Shown piece after piece: positions 45,517 to 57,079 of a stretch of 64,000 nucleotides of DNA. This DNA is from Isoetes taiwanensis. Lineage: Eukaryota > Streptophyta > Lycopodiopsida > Isoetales > Isoetaceae. Below the pieces are notes generated by a model. That model worked only from the letters and a program-made list of their open reading frames with translations. It was not told the origin of the DNA and ran no database searches. Location of the stretch: the NCBI GenBank assembly GCA_021234155.1, contig JAJEKV010000050.1:3992488-4056487 (forward strand). The letters are read 5' to 3'. The stretch's first letter is position 1; the number at the start of each line of letters is the position of its first letter. Made by a program: the position numbers and the translations under genes.

Positions 45517-45761
45517 GCACAACATCATCTCCATAGCTAGATCAAGCAAAAAATACTCTCTCTCAATACACCGTCCCTCTATTCTCCTCTCTCTGCTCAG
45601 ATAACACTTTGATGATCATACCTCCCTGCACACCACAATGCATACGTGCAAATATCCAGCACGCGTGCATGTGTGTATATCACTCCATATACAATATACG
45701 ATCTCCTATACCACCTCAATAGTGGTGAGTGCGGTGAATGGTGACTGTGGTGACCACCCCA

Positions 45762-46022
45762 ACAGCAAGCAAGAAGGGGTTAGTCCACATGGACTAAGTG
45801 GGAAACAGGGTAGGGAACCAACAACCATACTAATCATGAAATATCCATTTATGTTCAATACATGAGAATAGAGACTTACCTCGCTCCATTTTCCTGCAAA
45901 AGGTTAGATGATTAATCTCAAACAATCTCAAGTCTAAATGCATAACTACTTCCTAGGATCTCTGATCCAGTCCAACTTTCCCCTTGGGTCGCGACCCCAA
46001 TGAGACATATTCCAATCCACTG
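45762..46022 (-). repeat. 261-bp LTR-derived repeat, left copy
   Basis: Matches 49109-49369 (AGCAAGCAAGAAGGGGTTAG to ATATTCCAATCCA). At 46022 it is joined directly to the integrase zinc-finger coding region, so everything between integrase and LTR has been deleted. Confidence 0.75.
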
Positions 46023-48510
46023 TGCGTTCTGGCGAGAAGCTTTCACCTTCTGACATGGTAGGCATCTCGCTACATAATTTAGTATTTCCCTTTTCATGCC
46101 AGGCCAAAAAGAATTGTTTACGAACTTTACGAAGGGTTTTCTGAATTCCAGGGTGACCTGATACTGGACTGTCATGAGCTTCCTTTAGAATTTGTTGTTT
46201 AAGCTCTGCATTATCAGGTATACATAGTCGATTCTGATAAAACAATTTAGGTCCTTCTAATCTATAAGGATCCTTGCTTTCACCTTGTTCCAAGTGCTGC
46301 TATTATAGGTTGATACTGAGGATCTTCTTGGATTAACTGACTTAAGTTGATGTCCCACTGATTAATAGCAATACTAATTGCAGCACAATATGATCGTCCG
46401 GACAAGGCGTCCGCAATTATGTTACCCTTGCCAGGCTGATACATTATAGTAAAATCATATTCTTGCAATAATTGCAAAGGGTTAAATTTGCATGGCAGCC
46501 CTTCCATTCTTTTGAAGGGCACTTCCAAAACTTGCCTTTCGGTTTGAATGGCAGTTTTTAACATTGCCATTCCGCTGCATGGTAAATTTTTTGGCTGCCA
46601 TTCAATACAATAAATTAACAAATTAACCAGATAACCAAACTATGAATTTGCCTTATCGAATATAATACTCAATGACGCCATATATTCGTGTTAAAAGTTA
46701 CAATGGCAAAGCACGACGTTGCTTCTGGTCCATCCAATTAGAAAAAATCAATTCATAATCAACATCTACATAACTAGGTGTTGATAATGACAAAAACATC
46801 AAGGTCTCAAGTGTAGTCAGCAATAGACGTTCTCTATTGCTGACTACACTAGCATAAGTTTTCCACTAGCATTAGCATTATCTTATCTTATTCTTGGTAG
46901 TCTTTTAATATTTGGTTATTGTGTTTGGTGATGGGGCCTAGTCCCCAGGTTTTAGATGGGATGTTGCCCTTGCATGTGCCGTCCCATAACCCGTTGGGTT
47001 CCCGTGGACGTAAAAATTTTTTATCTTATCTTATTTTATCTTATCTTCATCTTTTATCAAAAATTTATTTAATACATAGTTAGCTGGATAATATTTTGTA
47101 CAGACACACATTATAGATACATGATATGACATGATATTTCCATAGAAAAATATTCGACATATAAATAATTAGAATAAAATACTATATATATAATAATGTG
47201 CATAAAATTAGAATTTTTAAAAATGATAGTCATTATGTTGAATGGCTACATTATTTTTTGCATTTCGATTTGAATGGCACTTTTTTATATTGCCGTTCTT
47301 TTGCATGGCTATAAATTGAAGTGCCATTCTCTGCATGGCTAGAGGGCTCTAGAATGGTACTGCAACGTTCAAATTTCCATCTCTTTTGGCGATTGTTCAG
47401 TTGCGGCTGCGTTACAAAGTACTTAAGACTTTGATGATCGGTCTTAAGGAAAATTTTCTTACCCAAGAGATAATGTCTCCATAATTTCAAAGCATGAACA
47501 ATTGCAAGCATCTCCAAATCATGTGTTGGATCATTCTGTTCAGCTGGACTGAGCTTTTTAGATTCATAGGCACACACATGGCCATCTTGCAGTAAAGCAC
47601 CCCCAACGCCAGTGCCTGAGGCATCAGTTACTATACAAAATTCTCGTTCCACAATATGGCCCAAATAAATCAACTGTTCTTGGGCAAAACTGCAATTGGA
47701 AAGTTTACCATAGAGCTTATGCTATCTCAAGAGATTCAAAACTGCACGCAAGTGCTCCACATGCTCTTCTAACATTTTAGAGTAGATCAAAATATCATCG
47801 AAGAATACGAGCACGAATTGATCGAGCTGAGCCCAGAAAACATCGTTCATAAGCCTCATAAAAGTGGCTGGCGCGTTAGTAAGCCCGAATGACATTACTA
47901 CAAATTCATAATGTCCATATCTTGTATGGAAAGCAGTTTTAGGAATGTCTTCTTCTGTAATTCTGATCTGGTGGTCGCCGGAGTGCAAATCAATCTTAGA
48001 AAAGAATTTGCTACCACTTAATTGATCAAACAGATCATCTACTCTTGGCAAAGTATAACCATTCTTTATAGGGCTCAGAACCAAAAGATTATCTTTCTTA
48101 TACTCATCCCACCATATCTTAGTAGGTGCAGTCAGCAACATATCAGCAATAGTTGCCTTTAGCAGCTCTGGGATTTTCTTTACTTCAAAATAGAACTCAA
48201 TTCCCTTTAGCCATGCATCAGCATCCTCACCCGTGGTATCCTTACCACTGAAAGTCTCTCGTTTGAGCTGCTTCAAAACCTTATTAACTTCATCAAGGTC
48301 ATCATCCTTCTTAGCAACCTGTAGTTGCATAGTGGCCAGTTGTTGCTGCATAGCTGCCAAAATCTGTTCAGTTATACTCGGAAGATTATTGCTATCTCCA
48401 GCTCCTGAATTGTCACTCTCATTTCCAGACATCCTACTATTCACCTGGAAAAGGACAATAACGGTTATTCCCACGCCAAACCATTCTACTTTATAGTAGA
48501 ATTCCCTGAT
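46023..48510 (-). pseudogene. pol: Ty3/gypsy gag-pol shortened by internal deletions
   Basis: Gag from about 48435 ('[20 protein letters not shown]', '[17 protein letters not shown]', 'WWDEYKK') passes in the same open frame into RT ('[15 protein letters not shown]', '[15 protein letters not shown]', '[15 protein letters not shown]', catalytic 'FFDDILIYS'), ending at 47722. Knuckle, protease and the first part of RT are missing, yet the frame is kept (48609-47722). At 47673, 'YLGHIVE' of the RT end is joined to 'REFCIVTDASGTGVGGAL' of RNase H, with another deletion. 47250-46621 is occupied by other DNA. 46621-46280 resumes with the RNase H end ('EYDFTIMYQPGKGNIIADAL'). 46293-46023 has the integrase HHCC zinc finger ('SPVSGHPGIQKTLRKV', 'CLPCQKVK'), with a frame change near 46105. 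The integrase core is absent. The element is non-autonomous. Confidence 0.85.
46622..47250. mobile_element. Insertion within the gypsy remnant; SINE-like 3' end and an 18-bp perfect hairpin
   Basis: 46810-46827 and 46833-46850 are exact inverted copies (AGTGTAGTCAGCAATAGA) with a 5-nt spacer. 46935-47046 reads 'GGCCTAGTCCCCAGG', 'GGGTTCCCGTGGACGTAAAAA' and then TTATC-type short repeats. This end resembles the one before the (TTC)n run at 56.87 kb ('GTGACGTTAAAATC' plus short repeats). I suggest a SINE or other short retroposon; exact borders are not visible. Confidence 0.4.
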
Positions 48511-48554
48511 TCTTATTCCATGATTCCCACATTTCGAAGGTGTCAGAAACCTTG

Positions 48555-48567
48555 GCTCTGATACCAA
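48555..48567 (-). promoter_or_regulatory. Primer-binding site (tRNA-Met type) of the gypsy element
   Basis: Minus strand TTGGTATCAGAGC lies between the LTR end (minus-strand GTCTCA at about 48570-48575) and gag. Confidence 0.75.
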
Positions 48568-48569
48568 AC

Positions 48570-49380
48570 TGAGACGGACCCAGCCCTCTTGGCATGGGCC
48601 ATCGCCCACGTTACAACATAACTACACTTAAAACAAGATAACCTAACTATCGTAACAATACAAATCATTCAAGAACTGCCAAATCTCCAGATGATATTTA
48701 TTAGATCCCAAAATGACAATAACTTAGGTGCACACATTACAATGATCACATCCCCCATATGATACCACACAACAAATAGTCTCACAGCTTATACAATTAT
48801 ATGCTAGCAACATATCAGGTGGTAACAACAGACGCCTGTACAAACAAAGCATAACAAGTTCACTTAGATCCTTCATCTGAAGTGACCGATGAAGACCCAG
48901 TAGAACCAAAATCCCCTGAAGATTCCCCTCCCAAATCTCCATCCAAGAGATCAATCCCCGGTTGTCTCTGCTCATAATAAATCTGTCTGAAGAGGTCAAT
49001 CAGTATCTCATAGATCCGGTGCTTCGACACCAGCTCTGGCTCATCCCGAGTTTCTCGAAACCACCCGTGATACCTGGCTCATCCGGATGTGTCATCTTTA
49101 GCAAACATACAGCAAGCAAGAAGGGGTTAGTCCATATGGACTAAGTGGGGAACGGGGTAGGGAACCAACAACCATACTAATCATGAAATATCCATCTACG
49201 TTCAATATATGACAATAGAGACTTACCTCGCTCCATTTTCCTGCAAAAGGTTAGATGATTAATCTCAAACAATCTCAAGTTTAAATGCATATCTACATGC
49301 CTAGGATCTCTGATCCAGTCCAACTTTCCCCTTGGGTCGCGACCCCTAGGAGACATATTCCAATCCATTGTACATACATG
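48570..49380 (-). repeat. 5' LTR of the shortened gypsy element (outer border uncertain)
   Basis: It starts at TGAGACGG (48570, plus sense) beside the primer site and includes the 261-bp segment 49109-49369 shared with 45762-46022. The far end is not fixed. Short frames inside (48724-48999, 49177-49368) look incidental. Confidence 0.6.
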
Positions 49381-50502
49381 CCTTAATACAAGGGGGCTCT
49401 CCCCTTGACCTCATCCATCTAGCCCTCTGGCCATGGATACGGAGTTACACGGCCGCCCCACCCCTCCGAAGATGGGCATTTCAATGATAATGCAGGATGC
49501 CACGTCATACAATTAAGAACCTTTGCCTAATATAAATCTCCACAAGATGGATTCAACCCATATTCTTAAATACTATACATCATTCATGCAAGATACACAC
49601 GTGTCACCCCATGAGCATTGGCAACACTATTTTATCACACGAGACAAGTATTGCAAACGATAGTTAACAATCTACAAGAATATAATCTAAGGTAAAATAT
49701 GGGAGAACGTGGTTTCCTACTGCTTGCATATAAGCATACATCTATGGTTAGGTCACCAAGGCACGATTCTATAAGTTTAACTATAGGGGCTTGCTACTAG
49801 TTAGAAACTATGGTCTATAACGTCTGAGGCCATCAAAGGTTTTACTAATTAAAAGGAACGAATTTGCTACCATGGCTCAATGATTTCACCATGGCTCAAT
49901 GATTTTATTGACTTAACTAACTTTTAATAGTATGGGTATATCCGACCCTTGTATCCCCACTAAATAAATAACTCTGTAACAGAAGCTAAGGCGGCCAACT
50001 GCGGGCTCTTCCAGGTTTATATTTCCTGGCATGCATCCAAAGCTAGAAGGAAGGGTTAAAGCACAATGTAGTGTCTCATTTAGGTTGTCCCCTCCCAAAA
50101 ATAGTTTGAAAAGTAGGTCGTCCCTATTACTAATTTCGTTTGGCTCTTATGGCAACCACCGCCACGTATGGAATTTTCAAAAAATAGTTCCAAGAAACTC
50201 GATTGGCTTTTTTCCAAGAACCTGGTAATGCCAGGAGAGGAGACGATCTCATGTTTGTATCAGGGAAGGGAAGGATCACATAAATGGGCCTGCAAAATCA
50301 ATACCATCACTGCAACCGCACCCCAACAAGTAAGGCAATTAAAAAAACTACTTTCTTTTAGATTAATTACGAGTACATCCAATCTTGTCTTTGGTATCAG
50401 ACCAGTAACATGAGAAAGTATGAAGAGGAATTAGGAAAATTCGAGCTTCTTTGTTACCAGATTGAGACCACAGACAAATAGCTTCTTGTTATCAGATTTC
50501 TT
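49381..50502. other. No supported gene
   Basis: It contains a short duplicated phrase (CCATGGCTCAATGATTT..., near 49871 and 49890). The remainder has no domain-bearing frame and no terminal repeat of the downstream transposase that I can see. Confidence 0.4.
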
Positions 50503-51359
50503 TTGATGAACATAGCTATGGAAGACGCAAATGTGAACAATTCAAAGGGAAAAAAGAAGAGGACATCAGAGCAAGAGACTTTAAAAAAGAGAAGGCAACG
50601 AAAGCGAAGAAAAGAGGAAAAACAAGCTACTCTACAAGAGAGTTCTTGTTGTGTCAGCCAAAGGAACATTCGCAGGAGTAAAATTGTGGAGAATATAGTC
50701 TTTTCATTCGTTAGAAATACATCTAAAATGGACACTGAAGAGAAAAGAGAAGTTTTGAGTGATTTCATGAAAGATAAAGAAGTTAGAGAGTTTCTTAGTG
50801 ATGAATTCAGGAATATGGAGGTGAAAAATCAGTTGGTTGGTAACATTAGAGGAAACATTTAGTCCATAAAATCTTCTACAAGCATAGACTCCATGGCAGC
50901 GAAAAAAAGCATACTTGCAATGGCTATTGGAGATGGTGGTTGCACAAGTAAGACTATTAGTAAGAGAAACTTGGGTAAAGTTTTGGGAGTCCATCCGAGA
51001 AATATTGCAATGGCAATAGATAAACACAAACAAGTGCATGTTGATAAAGCTGGGTGGGTCTTTTACAGAACATCCAAGAGGTTCGGTCCGATTACAGATG
51101 ATGTCATTGAGCTGGTTCATGAATTTTGGGATGCAAATACAAGGGTTTCACCGAATGCAAAGGATGTGAGATACAAAAGGCTGGCAAAGAGTATTAAACA
51201 AGAACATGCCACACATTATTTGGAGGATACATAGGTTCATTCCTTCCTTCCTTTTTCTATATTGTAAAAAATTTATAAATTCTGATTAATGCAAGTTGCT
51301 TGGTTAGATTTTATATGTTTGTACGACATTTGTTTTTTTCTTTAATTTGTTATTTGTGA

Positions 51360-51725
51360 AAGATGATAGTAGTAGTTGCAGACTACATTATGAATAGTTA
51401 GAGTTCCAAGTTCTTGTATGGTAGAGATCATGTTACAGTTCAAGTTTTAGTTCCAATCCTGAAATTGTAGCTCCTACTTTCAAGTTGTAGTTGGAGTAGA
51501 CTAGTAGGTTTCTGTGTTCAGTCATGACTTATAGTCCCAATAGCGATTCTGATCGGACAATGGTTACAGTTAGAAACTAGCTACAGTTAGTTGCAGTCAG
51601 ACAATAGTTATGGTCCGAAAATAGCTACAGTTAGTTATAGTCATGTTTCAATCGATTCTGATTCAGTCATATTTACAAATAGTTACATTCGCGGTGTGAC
51701 AATGATCGATTATTAATGGTAGTGG
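51360..51725 (+). repeat. Intronic TAGTTGCAGT-type minisatellite, left part
   Basis: Units such as 'CAGTTAGTTGCAGTCAGACAATAGTTATGG' repeat from about 51370. The same theme resumes at 53472-53600 ('GTAGTTGTTGTTGTTTCAGTTCCAGTTGCAAATG') beyond the non-LTR insertion. Confidence 0.6.
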
Positions 51726-53465
51726 TTTTTTTTTTTTTTTTTTTTTTTTTGAAGTCAAGAGTCTGTATATTCATAAGATAAAACGTTTACATATATACAG
51801 TTGAGCCTAGAGCTGCTACCACTTCTCCGATCCATGATAGCAGTTAGACTCGGGCCTAGTACTATTAGTCTCTCTCAACCTCTTCTCCATAGGATACTAC
51901 AGGAGAGATTGACCAAATTCCTAGCCCCTAATGGCATAACTAGGGGCCGGTACTAAACAGAGCTGCCTCTTCTCCCAAAATAGATACTATGGGAGCACTT
52001 TGCCCGCCTTCCCACATACCCCAAGCCGCTAGCCATTACTTCAAAAAAGGCTCTCGACATATGGCGATATAGATCAGACTTAAAGGATCGCAACCCATGG
52101 AAGAGGTAAGGGTAAAAAAAAAATACATTTGTCTCACGCTTGACTAGAGAGACAGGGTCCTCCTAAAGCTCCACCACCTAAAAAATAGAGATGAGCCGAG
52201 GCAAGATGTTTGCAAGAAGATTATAGGGAGTGCCCCATAGTACGAGGCACTCACCTTCTTCTTGCCAAGCAAGCTATCATGAGCACACCACCGCTAGAAC
52301 CCTGTAATCATGCCAGGCCCATCTGCTTCTAGTCGTGCAAGCCTTGTCTTCCTGCAAGACCAAGAAAATAGCCGCTCTAGGGTCCCTAGAAATTTCTAGA
52401 GGTCCCGCCCCTAGAGGGTATTAGCATTCTAGACTTCCCCCTACCAGATGGCTTACAGTGCACAGTTCACCCCTTGCTGGGAAAGGGGAACGCGAGCCCT
52501 GCTACAAGTTAAGCACTAACCACAAGATCTTCTAAAAATTTGCAACAGAAATGAGTAAAGTGCCCCTGCTTGGTCCATAGATCTAGGTCCCCGTCAACAA
52601 TGGCACCAAAGATAGAGAAGGGTTGCGAAGCCTCGTACTAAGGATGCCAAGAAATTTCCTCTTCTTCTTTGGCCCAAGATACTACAGAGACCAAAGATTT
52701 TTCCAGCCTTAATTAGAGCTGACCCTTTAAAGAACTGAATCGGTAGAAAATCCGATGAGAGAGCAAATTTGACTAGAATAAGGCCCTTCTTCTTATGGCA
52801 TGAAGTACTACTGAGTCGCTAACCGGGCCTAATAACCGCCCGGCAGCCTCTTCTTCTTTGCAGCCAAGATACTACAGGAGGCCAAACATCTTTCCGATCG
52901 ATATCGGGCCGAAACTTAAAGAGCGGAATCGGTAGATATTCTGTCAGAAAGCGGCTGTACTAGAATAAGGCGCCCTTCTTCTTATGGCATGAAATACTAT
53001 AGAGCCACTAACATTCTTTTCCTGATTTCTGAGACCATTCTTCCAGCCAATACCAGCCGTTTACAAGAAGAAGGCCTGATGTCTAGAAGGAAGAGCCTTT
53101 CAATCAACCTGAAACAACTAACCTGAAGCGCTACTCCCGTGGCCAGAAACCTTGTGGAGAGTGAATAAGCAAGAAGCAGATAACCAGGTGTTGTAGACTT
53201 ACCAAGAAACAGAAAGAATGCTGAATCCCAGGGAAAAGAACCATTCCTGGTTAGTTGCACAGAAGGGGGTGAACCTGGAGCTTCAGCTGAGCAAACAGGG
53301 TCGAACAGCCCAGATCCAGAGACACGGTGCCCTAGAGGCCCTCCAGCAGCTAGCAAAGGGCTTGATCTGCAAGAAAGCAGGGGCGGCAAGAGCCGTCCCC
53401 TATCGTGCTAAGGGGAACAGGGCCGCCGTCTCCGGCCCGTTCTCGGCGCCATCGTCCCCTCTCCA
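51726..53465 (-). mobile_element. Non-LTR retroposon (~1.74 kb) inside the transposase intron
   Basis: A 25-nt T run on plus (51726-51750) is a 3' poly-A tail on minus. The minus-strand 5' end near 53465 is GC-rich (GGGGACGATGGCGCCGAGAA). TAGTGG occurs on both sides (51720-51725 and 53466-53471), a weak target-duplication candidate. Internally, about 52661-52820 and 52848-53012 are diverged copies of one ~160-bp unit (TTCTTCTTATGGCATGAA.TACTA). No RT is found; a 130-codon minus frame (52997-53389) has no domain. It is probably non-autonomous. Confidence 0.55.
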
Positions 53466-55532
53466 TAGTGGTAGTTGTTGTTGTTGTTTCAGTTCCAGTT
53501 GCAAATGCAAATGTAGGATAGTTGTAGTTGGTGTTGTAGTTCTAGTTGCAAATGCAGTGCAATCTTAGTTGCATGAGCTCTTTTGTATACTAGTTATAGC
53601 TTTAGTTGTTATTTGTGAGCTCTTTCTTATATGTAGGCCATAAATATGAACTCACTACGACTTTGTTATGCAGTCCGATCTATTTCTTAAATTTAAAGAG
53701 CAATATCCAGAGGTGAAGATCCATCAAAGGGCATTTGAGAAATTAAAGCCATGATATGTACTGAAATTGAAGCAATTTAACTCTTGCTACTGCATACATC
53801 ATGTGAGGTTGCAAATGTTGTTAGATGGTTTTAATAAGTTGAGGGACCAGCATGTGAATTCTTGTAGTTGTGCATGTGGAGTATGTCAGTGTATGGAACA
53901 CGACATTTGTATTGCTAAGATGAAGAAATATAAAACAACTACAGAGCTATGGCAGTCTATCCTTTGCCCAAGGGAGGAAAATCAAGAATTTCACAAAAAA
54001 GATTGCATATATGGGCTTTGTAGCAATTGTGGTATATCCCAGCTACCAATATGTCCATTAGAGTTATCAGACCAAGGATCTATTAGTTGGGAGTATTGGG
54101 ATTACGAGGAAGGTGGTAAGGGTAAGTGGAGAAAACCGAAGAAAGTACTTAAGCGTTTGTGGAAAGAGACTAAACCACGAACGTTTACGCTTGAGAGGTT
54201 GGCTAAGTTTCCTTTGCATAGTTTCAGGCATAAGTGGCAAGCAAAGCAATTCAAGGAACTGCTTGAAAACCTTCCTCCTGGCATTCTTGTGTCAGTGGAC
54301 GATTTTGCTGAGAATTTTTCTATTCAGCTACAGAACCAAGTGCAGTCTGCATATTGGACTACTAAATAGGTTACTATCTTAGTGCATATTACATACTATG
54401 TAGACTCTGTGTCAGGTGATATGAACAAAGACACTCATTATTATATATCTGATGATACAAAGCACGATACATTGTTTGTTCAACACGCTTTTATGATGCA
54501 TTATGACTTTATGAAACAACAGGGCATGGATCCAAATAAATATTGGGTCTTTTCAGATGGAGCAGCATCACAATTCAAAGCAGCAAGACCATTCTATTTT
54601 GTCGGACGATACTCACATGACACACAAATTGAGATGATGTGGAATTTTTTTGGCTCGAACCATGGTAAAGGCGAGCATGATGGTAAAGGTGCAGAATTAA
54701 AATGGTGGTTGAGGGAATTGATGAAGAGACAATCATCTTTAAAAATTGAAGGTGCAACTGATATAGTCAAAGTAGCCAAGGAGGGCTTTGCATTTACTGC
54801 TCCATCTTCTAGTTTGAAAAGGAAATCAGTCAGAAGATGGTTTTGGGAAGTGGAGGGGGTAAATAGAAAGAACCTTTGGGGAGCAGAGACTATAGAAGAC
54901 ACAAGGAACATTCATTCTGTTCATGGATTCAATCGAGAATGCCCTACCCAATTGAATGTAAGACGTTTATCTTGCTTTTGTGTAAATTGCTTAGATGCGG
55001 AATGGGAGAATGCATGAACAAGGATTATGTAGATAATTGGGAGCTTGTGACAGTTGTACCAAGCAAGGCATTGACTGATGAATTTGAGCAACGCAAATCT
55101 GAAAGAGCCAGGTTTTCCATACAATCAACTATTTTGACAAATGATATAAGAGTGGGCGATAATTTTGCAATTGCTGCTCCAAAGGATAATGAAGAGGGGG
55201 CATTATTTTGGATGATGAAATGCACAAAGACTAAGTATGTTGTTAAGGAAGCCTTTGAGGTCAATGGCCAAACATTTTATCCAGGAGAGGAGCTCCTTGA
55301 AGGTATTTACTTTAAAAAGGTAGCAAGATCACAAACCAGCTATGTTTTATGCTTTGATCAGCCAAATGCAATAGTGTACACCACTCAAGTTTGTGGAATT
55401 AAGTTGGCCATACCACAAGCGAAACATCGGCTGAAGGGAAACAAAGTTGTATACACACTCAATGAAGCTGATAGTGAGAAAATTTTAGACAATCTTCCTG
55501 ATGTGATGATGAAGACTAACAGTAAATGTTGA

Positions 55533-56689
55533 AGGCTGCTTCTTGAAGACAAAGGTACTTGTACTTATTACAGATTTAATTCTTCTTCCATGCATTGCAT
55601 TGAGACTTTACTGTACCATTATTTGTTGCAGGTTTAAGAAGAGTCTACCTTATGTTGGAACTTATGGTACAGACAACATTTTCAGAATTCTATAAATCAT
55701 TTACATGGACGTGTTAGAATGTGGAAAGACATATGCAATGTACCAATGTTTTCAGATAAATGAAATATATTTCAGTGTTTGGCAGTTCAAATTTGTTGTG
55801 AACGTGTTTGGCAGTTCATAATCTTTACTGATATGTCTCATCTTGGTCATTCCTACTATAGTTGTAGTTGTTCTTTCCTAATATGTGAAGATTTGGTTCA
55901 TGTTATGTATTAAATTGAACCAATATTAGTGTGAAGATTATGACAAAGAAACCGGACTCGAAAAAATTACAAAGGGCACATTTGCTTAGGTCAGAGGCAC
56001 TTACCATGTATTTGGGTGACAATGTGAGACTTTATGGTTTCAGAACTCGGTTCAGGGAGGGAGCAGCTGAGACACCTTGTATTAATCTGCCATGTGTTTG
56101 TCTGATACAAACTATATAACAGGTTCACTTTGCCCCTGATTTAGAGTTTCTGATATTTTCATTTGCTTGAAGTGTACCATACATTACAGTGTTGGGATTT
56201 ATGAGTGAGTTCATTGTATATTTCAATGGGGAAGTTGCATGCAGATATACACATGTCAATGCTCAATGTCGGCAGCTTTTCAAGGCTAAACCGAGGAACC
56301 AGACACTGTACATATAGATCACAGATAAATCATTAAAGACATGGTGAATTAGATCGAATTCCGGCAGTAAACGAACCCTTTTGTGTGGACCCTTTTGTCC
56401 GGCAGTTCGAGTTTGAGTCAGTGGTTTTCGAGTCTGCTACCAAATGAACAGTAACATTCAATATAATCAATTCCTGGGTTTCTATATCCCACAAGCATGA
56501 ATGAAAAAAAAAAACCATTGTTATATAAGCATTGGCATTTTTTATTTAGGTTGGATTGGGTCTTCATGGGAAAGGGGAAGAAGAAAGCCTTCCCCTTTCC
56601 ATGAAGATCCATTCCTTGATCCATTCCCTTTAAAAAATTTTCTTAATTAATCCATATTCGAGTTAACCTTTGTTAGGATCCTAACATGA
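55533..56689. other. No supported gene
   Basis: This is the 3' flank of the transposase. A 62-codon frame at 55931-56119 ('KKPDSKKLQRAHLLRSEAL') has no known domain. No inverted terminal repeat partner was found. Confidence 0.4.
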
Positions 56690-56874
56690 AATGTCTAGCC
56701 ATACCCAAGGTCACGGGTTCAACGCCTCGTTGTGAAAGTGGCCATGCAATGTAAAGTTGGTGGGGGAAGGACCCACTTCAGCAATGTAAAGTGGTGGGGG
56801 CAGGACCCATCTGGGTGTGTTGTAAAGTGTCACATGTCCGATAGGACGCTGCCTTGTGGCGTGACGTTAAAATC
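56690..56874 (+). mobile_element. SINE-like fragment ending at the TTC microsatellite
   Basis: 'CCAAGGTCACGGGTTCAACGCC' (56705-56726) has a Pol III B-box-like GGTTCAA core. It is followed by two 'GTAAAGT.GGTGGGGG..GGACCCA' half-units and an end 'GCGTGACGTTAAAATC' running into short repeats, the layout of plant SINEs. An A box is not clearly present, so the copy may be 5'-truncated. Confidence 0.5.
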
Positions 56875-57079
56875 TCTTCTTCTTCTTCTTCTTCTTCTTC
56901 TTCTTCTTCTTCTTCTTCTTCTTCTTCTTCTTCTTCTTCTTCTTCTTCTTCTTCTTCTTCTTCTTCTTCTTCTTCTTCTTCTTCTTCTTCTTCTTCTTCT
57001 TCTTCTTCTTCTTCTTCTTCTTCTTCTTCTTCTTCTTCTTCTTCTTCTTCTTCTTCTTCTTCTTCTTCTTCTTCTTCTT
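56875..57079 (+). repeat. (TTC)n microsatellite, about 205 bp
   Basis: Uninterrupted TTC/GAA triplets, about 68 copies. It generates long homopolymeric open frames on both strands (Ser, Leu, Glu, Lys runs) that are not genes. Confidence 0.98.

Larger units (their letters stand above)
50503..55532 (+). pseudogene. Large DDE-like transposase of unassigned family, one intron, four nonsense sites and one frameshift
   Basis: Exon 1 (50503-51234) encodes a basic segment ('KGKKKRTSEQETLKKRRQRK') and a helix-turn-helix-like part ('TISKRNLGKVLGVHPRNIAM', 'RVSPNAKDVRYKRLAKS'). Intron 51235-53673 is phase 0, with GT and TATGCAG ends. Exon 2 (53674-55532) has a Cys-rich cluster ('SCSCACGVCQCMEHDIC'). 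The core follows: Asp pair in 'VSVDDFAENFS' (54298-54303), Asp in 'FSDGAASQFK' (54556-54558), and 'HGKGEHDGKGAELK' (Glu 54673, Asp 54679). Spacing and invariant look fit a DDE/D catalytic triad (inference). The C-terminal part ('VVKEAFEVNGQTFYPGEELL') resembles BAH-like folds weakly. In-frame stops are TAG 50860, TAG 51232, TGA 53752 and TAG 54367. A 1-nt deletion near 55010 shifts frame. Otherwise the reading frame is continuous for about 860 codons, so inactivation looks recent. I recall similar core motifs in unannotated animal proteins. Confidence 0.75.

Noticed and set aside
53218-53568. 116-codon plus-strand frame in the transposase intron
   Set aside because: It crosses the border of the non-LTR insertion and runs into the intronic repeat; no domain.
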